DNA of 64,000 nucleotides from Diplonema papillatum (lineage: Eukaryota; Euglenozoa; Diplonemea; Diplonemida; Diplonemidae): contig JAPJBO010000879.1 of the NCBI GenBank assembly GCA_030068145.1, positions 1 through 64,000 on the forward strand, given 5' to 3'. This document shows positions 35,343-45,469 of the stretch, one piece after another (the stretch's first letter is position 1; the number at the start of each line of letters is the position of its first letter). A program made the translations under genes and the position numbers. Below the pieces are notes generated by a model. It did no database searches and was not told the DNA's origin. It worked only from the letters and a program-made list of their open reading frames with translations.

Positions 35343-38300
35343 TCACGCGTTTCCACTCGCCTTTGGCTTCAGCTCACTCGGCGAGGCAGCCGATACAGGA
35401 AGCATCGTCACAAAAGGCGCCGCCTTCAGCTCCGCGACCGACGTGACCACAACAGAGATCGTCTGCAAGTCGACGTTGTTCGCTTTCGAGCAAAACAAGT
35501 GCCGGGCGCTCAGCGCTGCCAAGCCGCCGGGGTGCACCTTTTTCTTCAGCGCTGTGGTCTCCTGCGCCGGTTTCGCGTGGAGAATCCACGCGTGCCGCAT
35601 GAGCGCGGCGGAGGGCCACCGAGACGTCTCCTGCGGGGACAAGCAGCAGCGCAGGAACGAGTTCGCCAGCGCGGAGAGGCCGTGCGGGGTCTTCGGCGGC
35701 AGCGGCTCGCTCCAGTGGCTGATGGTCTGCAGGGCCTGCACGACGGACGGGAACGACGGCCACGGCGACCGCCCGGTGTTGAGCAGCTCGCAGCAGAGGA
35801 TCCCGAACGACCACACGTCGGCGGAAGGTGCGCACTCACACCCTTGGACTACTTCGGGCGCCATCCACAGCGGCGTCCCCTTTGTCGACGCATCGGTCGT
35901 CTGCAGCTGCGGGGGGCAGGAGCCGAGGTCAGTTATTTTCACCGCGTTCGATACCTCGTCGACGATGACGTTGTCCGCCTTCACGTCACGGTGCACGACA
36001 CCACGGGCGTGCAGGAACGATAGGCCCGCCAGCACTTGCTTCGCGAAGTCGACCGCCTCCGCCTCCTTCAAGCGCGGGTTCGCTCGCAGGAAGCAGCCGA
36101 GGGTTCTGCCCCGGATGCTCTCCGACACGATGCGGATTTCCTTCGTCTCCAGCGACAGCGTGCACGACAGCACGGACACGATGTTCCGGTGCCGGATGCC
36201 CTCGAGGACCTCCAGCTCTCGCTGCACCACCTCGACGCTGCCTTCACTCATGCCATCGCTTAATGGAACAGTCTTCACAACCACACGGTCTTCTTCTTCT
36301 TCGTTTTCTTCTTTTTCCTCTTCTTTTTGCGCGGAAGGCTCACGTTCGGCGCGTCCGTTGCCTGTTCCATTAATTGGTTGCTTAAGTTGGTGTTGTTGGT
36401 GGTGTTGTTCTTGTTGTGTTTGCTGCTCTTCCGGCTGTTGCTGGTCTTCCCCATCGGCCGGTGCTCCGTCATCGCAGGATTCCTCTTCGTCCGACAAGAC
36501 GCCGACGCAGTTGTCGGCGAGTTGGTTTAAAGTAGATTCTTCGAGAGATTCGAAGGGGAGGAACTTGACCCTTCTCGAGCTGAGGGCGCGAGGCGACGCG
36601 GGCATTCCGAGGGGGTCCGTAAGCAGCGCGCCGTCCTCGAGCTGGGTGCTGCTTAGCCCGCGGGTGATGTACTGAGGAGTTGGCGACAGCGGCGTGTGCC
36701 CCGGGGACGTCACTTCCGACGCGGACGACGGCCGGCGGTGGAAGCTGAGCTCCGACAGCGGGGCCGCGGGCACCGACCGATCAGCGAGTGTGATCGAGCA
36801 GCTTTGCTCCCACTTCGTGACTTCTTCCTTCGCCATCCCGTAGGCCACCAGCGACTTCGCGATGTACCGCAGGTCCAGCCGCAGGTGCTGGAAGTCTGCT
36901 TCCGCGTCGATCAGGCGGCCCCGCAGACGCTCCGCCACCGTGGACATCGCGTGGCGCAGCACTTTCAGCGTGATCTCATCCGTCCGCACGTACTCCGCGC
37001 ATGACGACGACAACCGCTCGCACGCCGAGCTGAGGGCCCGGCACAGCGAGATGCCGAACGCGCTGACAGACGTCGGGGTGTCCGTGAAGCCGTTCGCTTC
37101 TTTGAGCTCCTTCGTGATCAGCCGCGAGATCTCGACGCATTCCCCCGCCGCGTATCTGTTCAAGACGCCGTCGGACATCAGGCGGATGGTGTCGGCGGTG
37201 TCCTTTCCGATTAGGTCGAACTGGAGGCCCTTCAGGTACTCTAGGTTGGACAGGAAGTAGAGGAGGATCGCGCGGAGGAGGCAGTCCTGCGCGTGCGACG
37301 TCTGCCGGGGCGCCGGCTCGAAGGGCGAGAAGCACGGCGACGCGACCGCGCCCGCCACGTTGCGGGACAACGTCTTCCGCACGAACGACTTCACCAGCGC
37401 CGGGGGCACCGCGTACAAGAGGGCTTCCGAGATCCGGGCGACGTGCGAGACGAGGGTGCCGGCGACCTTCTGCGCCTTCTCGAGCGCCGTGCCCTGCTTG
37501 CTTCTCGAAGCGACGCACATGTGGTTCGCCAGGAGGCCGAGGCGGTGCGACACCACGTCTTCGGCGGACTTCAGGATGTCCGCGGCGGCAAGCCCGCCGG
37601 CCTGCAAGCTTTCGGAGAGGGTTCCGACCGTCTCTGTGGGAAACATAGAGGTAGGTAGAGGGAAAATACAAGCGCAACCTGATTTGTTCTGTTCCCGTGC
37701 ATGGTTTTTTTTTTTTTTTTTCACTCAGGACTTTTGGCCTGTTGCGTTTGTGCGTGTCTGACCCGCATGACCCCACATTCATTCAACACGTGGTTCGGTA
37801 GTTACAGCACTTGGGATCCTCGGTTACGTTGTTCTTTGTCTCTGTGGCAGCTTGAGCATTTCCTTCCAAGCTGGCGCTTATGTCAAAATACTCGACGTAG
37901 CTGCTTTGACTCCGAATGGAAGGGAGGACATATGGAGGTAGAGGGGAAAATACAATACAAACTGGCGCCTATGTAAAAATATTTCTTCGGTAAGAGAGCT
38001 TCTGCCTTCCACTTTAAACCCAGTCTCGGAGAGGCATACTTGACACATGAAAAGTACAATCGTACATTTGCAAAATCGCTTGCCGCGGTAATCCTGAGTC
38101 TTGCTTCGATGAGAGTATCGGTGCACACTGTTCTCCTACCCCTGTCACACGCCAACAAAGTCGTTGTTGGGGAGCTTTCGTCGTGAGCTACAAAGTGCTC
38201 GTGCGTTTCTTTTCAGATCCAGTCGGGGAAAAGGGGGAAAATGCTGGAGCTAAAAAAAGACGACACCCCACAGAAGAAAAGGCTGTTTGGCATACCAGTC

Positions 38301-39037
38301 AGGCTTTCGATGTATTTCTCCGAATCGAGCGGAACGGCGTCAATTCGCGACGCGAGCCCGCCCGCGATCCTCGCGGTGAGAGACGCGGAGAACCCCTCGG
38401 ACGAAACGTGGACCTGCCGCAGGGGGTCGACGGATTTTCGGATCAGCTTCGGGTCGCACGTCGCGACGGCGTTCCACAGCCGCGCTTCGATCTGCGCGAC
38501 CATCGGCTCGCACTGCTCCCGGATGCACCGCAAGCTGGGGACGTCGATGTGCTTCTGGAGGACGCCCCTTCCGCGGATCCACAGGCGCACGCCGACGCCT
38601 AATTCGTTGTTTTCCAAGCTCCTTTGGAGCCGCATGGGGAGCTCGAGCAACAGCCGGACTCCGGCCAGCGTCGCTGTGATGGCGACCAAGCGTTCAACGT
38701 CTTCTCCGCCAGCCTTCGTCCGGGCCGTCGTTTCGGCCATGAAGTGGCGGGCTTCTTTAATCGAAGCTTCGAGCTGCGTCAACCCGGCCGTCATGTCGAC
38801 GACCCGCTCCTTCAGCCCGCCGATCAGCTTCGTGCCGGCTGCGTAGTTGGAGTAGTTGGAATACACCATCGTCTGCAGCTCCGCGTTGAACGCGTCGTTC
38901 TCCCGCTGCAGCTTGTCGCGCACGAACACTACGTCCGCCAGCGGCTTCTGCAGGATCACCGCGCGGCTCCAGTCGCTGACGGCGAAGTCGGGCGTGTCGA
39001 TCTCCTCCTTCTCCGCCACATCGCCACTCGTCGGCAT
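35343..39037 (-). CDS. VPS51 homologue fused to a STE11-like protein kinase
   Basis: Exon 39037-38296 and exon 37633-35343 join as G|AG (Glu248) with donor GTATGC and acceptor TTTCCCACAG, giving about 1010 residues. The N-terminus has the VPS51 signature: DTPDF, then LQTMVYSNYSNYAAGTKLIG (compare the family's LVYENYNKFI) and a helical region to about 250. Residues 250-590 stay helical as in the GARP/EARP tether subunit, which acts in endosome-to-Golgi traffic. A Ser/Pro and Gln-rich linker leads to the kinase: a candidate Gly loop GTGNG (about 670), acidic insert, VVVK (Lys701), HRDVKADN (Asp797), DLGS (Asp816) replacing DFG, GTPLWMAPEVV and ADVWSFG. All catalytic residues are present. No stop or evident splice separates the two parts. 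A missed intron separating two genes remains possible. Confidence 0.75.
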
Positions 39038-40844
39038 CGCCGTGTCTCACCGGAGCGGGCCCGCCGAGCTTGTCGGGGTGGGATTTACGCGCGTCACTTT
39101 GGTACACTCCCCCCTTCCCTGCACGACCCCCCCGAGTACAAACAGCTTCCCCGTGTGCCCTGCACTTTGTGTTGTGACGCAGAAAAAGGACGGAATACTC
39201 ATGTCATGATGGTACGAGTTGAGGGCGGGTCAGGCCTTAGCAGGATACAAGCGGAGTAGTAGTACTGTGTAGCGAGAACTGCGGTGCCAGTGCTGCTGGG
39301 TCACATCGCACCCAGGTCTGGGCTTGTCGTTTGGACAGCCAACGCTGATTCTCTGCGTGGTGTGCTGTTGGTTGGAGAAGTGCGATCAGCCCCGTGCTGT
39401 TGATCCCACCGCACGTATTCTCGCCATCACCAGCAGCCTCTTCCCTTTCGGGTGTGGACTGATGCAAAAATGTGTTGATAATGTCATGATTTGGCGCGCA
39501 GTTGTCCTGTGGAGCACGACCTTACTGTGACGTTAACTGATGCTGCTGACCGGATGAGTAGTGTAGGACCGTGCAATAATAATGTACATCCGCACGTTAA
39601 CAAATGCTGCTGACAAAGCACAACTGAGGCCGTCCGCACGACAACACACACAACACAGCTCTATCAGCATCTCTAGCAGTGGCAACTCATTCGTTGCACT
39701 GCGATCAATCGCATTCCTGGCACGACGGAATCCTATGCGCCAGCACAGACAGGGTTACGTGATCGGATGTAACCAGTACGCCACCAGATATGCGACAAGT
39801 GCGCGAAAGGAAATGTCCGCTATATGCTTCGAATGAGCAGCGCACGCCCGAGCAATGCTGCCGGGACCACCGAGCCCAGCGCTGGATGAGTGCAGTGCAC
39901 TCATCCAGCGCTGCAGTGCGCACCGCCTGACGCGTTGCGGCAGCTACGCCAGTGCCTCCGCGTGCTGCCGGAGTGGCCACCACCAGGCGGGAGATCGACC
40001 TGACGACCAGTGCTTGACCACGACCTGTTGCCCATGGGCGAGCATTGAGTTGTGTAAAGTGCAAGTGCCATCAAGGCAGGCGAGCACTGTGCGAGCAGTG
40101 TAAACGATTGGTCGAACAGTGGTCGACTACTGGCACGGCAACTGCCTGCGACCTAAGAGTCTGGGACCATTCAGTACGCTCGCTCGTTGTGTGCAGTGTC
40201 AGGTTCTCCTTTGCGCGCTGTTGAACTAAAGAAAGGGCAAAAAGCCTGGGTTTCCCATGCAACAGAAACGGTTGAGAAGGATGTCGGGCAGTGCCCAAGT
40301 CCAGCCAGCGGCTTGTCCAGCGGACCGCCAATGCAAGGAGGTAAGGCTTGAAGGGAAGGAACACACACTTGCTTGCTTGCAACTTTTTCGGCTCAGTACA
40401 ATACAGTCCTATTGGAGGTTTGCGTTGTTGTCGTTTATATACTTGCTTTCTCTGCATTTAAATCACATTTTGTCGAACGAGGTTGTTCTCCCAGTCCAAC
40501 GACGGGCATCGATGTTGAGCCTTCTTTATAAATACCCCCTGCGGGTCTCTTTTTCGTTCACGGTGCAAGTCTGTCACCAAAGCTGTTGCGAAGCCAGTTG
40601 GCTCCGCATGGAACGATGTTTTGTGTTCGATGGTACGAAGCAAAGCATCCGCAAGATTCACTCACGATGATCTCTACGTGGTTGAAGACCTTATGGCTCA
40701 CGTAGGCACCTTTCCTGATATCGAGGACGCTGCAGACCCCGCTCGCGTAGCTGTGGTCGATACGATAGCACTAGCTTTTTTATTTGCAAAGCGTTGAACG
40801 GCTGAGCAGTACGGTCACACGCGGATCCCGACGGCCTCATTTGC
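39038..40844. other. Intergenic; contains one long perfect palindrome
   Basis: The part next to 39038 is the 5' flank of the VPS51-kinase gene; the part near 40844 is the 3' flank of the PDZ gene. A 37-bp palindrome lies at 39877. No coding exon or RNA gene is recognised. Confidence 0.5.
39877..39913. repeat. 37-bp near-perfect palindrome (18-bp arms)
   Basis: CAGCGCTGGATGAGTGCA and its exact reverse complement are separated by a single G. As RNA or cruciform DNA it could form an uninterrupted 18-bp stem, though with a loop that must open a few pairs. Confidence 0.9.
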
Positions 40845-43033
40845 TCACGTGGCAAGCATCTGCGCGATCGTTCTCGACTTAACGGAGCGAAGGTAGATCT
40901 TGTTCGCGTAGCTCTCTCCCTGCGAGCTTAGGGCCTGGGCAGCTTGGGGTGTCCCCAGGGCTCTCTTGGTCAAACTCCTCGCGAAGGCGTGCTCGTGCGT
41001 GGACCAGTTGACCTCCGGCACCCTCTTCCAGCCGAACCCGTCTCCTTGAGGCTCCACGGAAACGACTTCACCCGTGTCCTCAACCTGCGCGCGCTGTCCG
41101 ACGTCGTCGACGGAGAGGAGGAAGGGCGGCGCCAGGTCGTCCACGCCGACTCTGATGGTCGTGAGGGGTCCGATCTCCTGTCCCAGGCCGGCGTCGATGA
41201 CGTCTTGGTACGAGAGCTCCCGCCTGGTGAGCTCGGCGGGGCTCACTTTGTACCACGCGACTCTCCCGCGGTCGGTGACGGCGACGAGGACTTGGCCCGT
41301 TTCGAGGACTTGCACTCGTTTCCCGAGGTCCGCCACCCGCAGCTTCTGCGTGGGGGCGAGGTCGACGGTGCGGACGAGGTCGGTCCTCTCCGTCGCGGCG
41401 TTGTGCCACCGCTCGCGGCCGGCCCGGTCGCCGTAGTTGCGGACGAACTCGAGGAAGGTCATCGCGAAGCCGTTGACGCAGTCGATGCGCCGCTCGTCGG
41501 CTTCGGCCTTCAGCCGGTGCACTTGGATCTGTCTCCGCAGTTTCTCTCTCTTCTCGTCCTCTTTCAAACTCCGCGGAGGCGTCGAGAAGAACCCTGCTCC
41601 TTCCACGTGAGCCGGTCCGCCTTTGTGCAACGTCATCTGATGTGTGTAGGAAAACTTTGTAAGCACACTTCTGTTGTAGGATAGACATAGACGGGGGTAC
41701 TGCGAAAGCAACGACAACAGAACAACCACGGTGCATAGTGCGTTACTCAGGGTAGGCCTGATCACACTATTGCAACAAATTTCGGTGGGTGGTGACCCCT
41801 CCGAACAGCCTCCCTGGTCCTGGCACACGCCTGATGCCGCAACCCCTTAACCCGGGCGGCGGCGCTTTGGGGAGCAGCGCGAGAGGCATCATCCACGCTT
41901 CAAAGGCCCACACACAAATTGACATGGTTGTGCGGGACCGTTTCGACTGTCTGCGGCTCTCTGCGACCATCGCACAGCACGAATGCCCTCAGGGTGCTAC
42001 CCGGGTTCTGGCCGGTTTTCAAACCTGGGCATTTACGCATACCTTAAACTTGTATTCAAGCACGCCTCGGCGCCGCAGGCTCGCGACAGCACGAGCCAGA
42101 TCCACCGCGTTGTGGATCGATGTGTCGCTCAGGGAATGAATTAGCGCTCCAGGCGGGATTCCGGCATGCGCGAACTGCGTATGTGCGTGTGTTGTTAAGT
42201 CCGTGGCTTTGGGTGGGTGATGTACGAACGAAGTATTAGCCCACTTGTTGTCACTTTCACTAGTTAGTCGGTTTGAGTTTCGGACGCGCTGCGTTTGGGT
42301 TCTGTGACTCCTCCTGAAGGATGAATGGGTGGGTTCCTTCGGGGGACGGATAAAGCGCGGGAGGTTGTCAGCTTCTCCAGCGACACACCTCACCCGAGGA
42401 TGTGGCAAGCTGTCTCTGTGCAACGAGCTTGGCCTGACTAGTTGTTCCAAAGCTTCCTTCGTGCAAGGTACACGTTGTTGCTTTGGTTTGAGAAACCGGT
42501 CGCCACTTGTCCCTGGCAATATCCTTGGGACCCTTGGGTCGCGAAACGAGAGACAGCTTCTTCTTCTTCCTTCTTCTTCTAAAAGAACCCAGGCATACCG
42601 CACCGTTTTTGTCGACGGCGGTGACGACCATGATGCTCTCCACGATCTCGTAGTCAAAGCCGAGCGACTGGTCGGGACGCAGCAGCTTCACCTTTACGAG
42701 GCGCTTCGTGCTGGACAGCAGGTCCCTGGAAAACTCGATGGTGAACGTTTTCCTCCCCTGGGCCCGCAACAGGTGCAACGCGTGGTTGACGCCCTCCACG
42801 TCGACGATGTGGTGGCCGGCTATGCGGAGGATCTTCCTGCCGGTCGGCATGTGCTCGGCGGGACTCAGCGAGTCGGCGCTCGCGATGAAAACGCCGTCGT
42901 CGGACGTTTCGAAATGAATGCCCAGGTCGTCGCCGGAGTGCCCGAGGGTGATCGTGAACTCCTCAACATTGGCTGACCGGCGCAACAGGGTCGCAGGGGT
43001 ATATTCGACGGGAGACGAGCTGGTGACGGTGTC
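40845..43033 (-). CDS. Two-PDZ-domain protein with C-terminal repeat module
   Basis: Exons 43033-42599, 42174-42043 and 41636-40845 join phase 0 with donors GTATGC. PDZ1 spans FTITLGHSGDDLGIHFETSD to the KTFTIEF strand in the first of these. PDZ2 starts at RLVKVKLLRPDQSLGFDYEI and finishes across the splices at GIPPGALIHSLSDTSIHNAV and EYKFKM. The C-terminal part has a charged helix and two copies of a roughly 34-residue unit: LRVADLGKRVQVLETGQVLV, then WYKV; and LLSVDDVGQRAQVEDTGEVV, then WKRV. PDZ domains bind C-terminal peptides, so a scaffold role is inferred. The target is unknown. The 43033 exon has no start codon, so a 5' exon is needed, probably 51052-50939. Confidence 0.7.
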
Positions 43034-43257
43034 CTGTTGTCGTGGAAGGAATGGTTTTGGCTGGAGGAATCTCCATGCTTAGGCCAGGGGGTTTTGGTGT
43101 CTGCCAATATTGCAGACTGGTTCGAGTCTTTTGAACTGCACGCTTGGTTGAAACTCCGGGGGGGGGGGGGGGGGCAGGGTGTTTATTAAGATTTGGCCTA
43201 ACCCGTAACATGTAACAAGTGGGGTGGTGGTGGGGGGGGGGGGGCCCGGCTATGTAG

Positions 43258-44540
43258 GATGGAAACGTTGGAAACGTTTCCGTTTCCGTTTCCGTTTCCG
43301 TTTCCTTCTTTTTGGCGGTGGATGGAAACGCCGTTTCTTTTCAAAAGAAACGGCTGGTATGCCACTAGTATACTGGCTGAAGGTCCGACCGGAAATGTGT
43401 TCCGAACGGCGGACCCCGCAATCCAGTGGGAAACCATGGACAAGGAGGCTCCGAAAAAGAGGGAGGAAAGAAGCATAAGAGTTGCGACCGCGCAACCACA
43501 CGCATCCGGTTGTGATGACTTTGAGGTCTGCAGCTCTTTATACCAATGGCTGTTGTGGCGACGATGCTCTGTTGATGCGAGGCCGTTGGCCAACGCGCTG
43601 AAGACGATCGGGAAAGCACATCCGCTTCCAATAATAGGCTATACAGATACGATCGTTCAGGACAGCGGGAGCACCGCCGCACCACAGGCTACAAGACCGG
43701 GGGTTTTCAGCGGTGTAAGACAAAGAGGGAGTGCAAGCAGCATCAGGAGATGAGAAGGGCACACGTATGCCGGGGCAATGTTGAACCCGCCAGAAAAGCG
43801 ATGGCCACGCAGTAACGTGTGTGTTAAACATCGATTGCCACAGTGCACCTGCATACGACGACGGGTGGCAACCGTCACCGGAAGGGGCACCATCGGGCGG
43901 TGTTGTCGGAGCATAGACAGCGACGGCAGGAAGAACCCCACCGACAATGCAGAAGAGGACTGCAGATTCAAAAAGCCCCACTCGGCACGGCCGCCGATAC
44001 AAGTAAACATGAGAACGTGGGTTGGAAGCAGCAGAGGACGAAGTGGTAGGCACAGAAGAGTGGAATCTGGTGTCAGAAAACCTCAGCATCCGCATGTGAC
44101 GGCATTCTGCATCATTAGCTTGTGGTTTCCTATTTGCTCGTCTCAGATCGCCGACGAAAGAAAGCGGTGAGCATCAGCGACTGCTCTGCACAAACGAGAC
44201 CGCGACGACACACAAGAAGGGGCCGAGCCAAGTCGAAGAACAGCCCAGGAAGGGCCCTGAAGAGTCAAAGAGCCCGCCAGAAGACGGAGGAAGAGAAGTG
44301 CCCGTAGATCAAAAGAAGAAGGTGATCCCGCCCTCTGAAAGGAAAGCCAAAATTTGGCTGGAAACGGACACCCGACGGACACACAGAAGGACCCGCGAAG
44401 TGGTATCCTATAGGACCCTTCAGCATGAGGAGCCTTCCGGCGTTTCTTTTAAAAGAAACGGAAACGTTTCCGTTTCCGTTTCCGTTTCCGTTTCCATATT
44501 TCGAAAAAACTAAAAGAAACGGCGTTTCCATCCAACTTAG
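43258..44540. mobile_element. GTTTCC foldback element
   Basis: Both ends carry a palindromic (GGAAAC)/(GTTTCC)n array, the near-palindrome CGTTTCTTTT(C)AAAAGAAACG and GGATGGAAACGCCGTTTCTTTT in inverted orientation (43319 and 44510-44532). The interior of about 900 bp has no recognisable coding domain. It is probably non-autonomous. Confidence 0.5.
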
Positions 44541-45000
44541 CCCTAGGGGGGGGGGGGGGGGGGGGACCCCCCCCCCCCCCTCCTGCATGGCTGGCAGGTC
44601 ACCCGGTGTCAAGCGACCGACTCCGCAACTGCCGCTGGCCAGGTCAGGCTGGCACGAAGGAGTTACGGAGGGCGGCAGCTTGGGCAAAGCCGACTTTGCG
44701 GAGGCATTCAACGGACGACGATCTGTCGCAGTGGACACAAGGAGCTGAGCCCTGCGCTCTTCCCAAAAACGCCAAGCAGCTCCTTTCGCTTCGCTGCGAG
44801 GTTATCCTTACCCTAATCTTGGCATCCGCGGAGTGCCCGTCCCGCGAGCGCTGTTCCAGAAACGGGCTAAAAAAACAAGAGTCGAGGGCCGAGGAAACCT
44901 TTCGGTATTTAGTATGTACACTAAAACAAGGATTAATCATCTCTGCTCTCGGTAGCTATTTATTCCCGCAGGGAGCCTGAGATACAGTAAATACACAACA

Positions 45001-45215
45001 ACAAACATGACGGATGCCGCCTTCTTCATTGAAGCTGTTGCAGACGGCACGTTTGGAGAGTGCGTTGAATGGAGTGAGGAAAGGGTGCTTGCTCGTATCC
45101 GCGACTTGCGTGGTTCGCAAACACAGGACGCGCAAGCCTTTCAGGCTGAGCTTGCTGCCGCAAGCAACCCAAACTTGGGAATTAGCTCCAACAATGAAGG
45201 AGTGAAATTCTGTGT
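45001..45215 (+). pseudogene. Transposase N-terminus copy in left inverted repeat
   Basis: From ATG 45007 it encodes the same first 70 residues (MTDAAFFIEAVADGTFGECV onward) as the full ORF on the other strand, then breaks at the end of the inverted repeat. It is part of the repeat, not a separate gene. Confidence 0.85.
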
Positions 45216-45469
45216 GTGGCACGACAAAGGAGTTACGGAGGACGGCAGCTTGGGCAATGCCGACGTTGCGGAGGCATTCAACGGACGACGATCTGCCGCA
45301 GTGGACACAAGGAAGGATGGGATAAGCACTCGCGTGGTGTACCAGCAAGCTGCCACAGCACGTGCAGTGGACCGGAGAGGTCTTCACGGAACAGGAGGGG
45401 GATTTCCACTTTGGCATACCAAATCATCAAAAGGCCGGTTGTTCCTTCATGCGAAGCCTTCGTGAGTGC

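Noticed and set aside
40944..41684. Plus-strand 246-residue ORF
   Set aside because: It is antisense to the last PDZ-gene exon, which has splice signals, phase and internal protein repeats.
44606..45465. Independent plus-strand genes in the left terminal repeat
   Set aside because: They are pieces of the inverted repeat and its internal copy, broken soon after residue 70.
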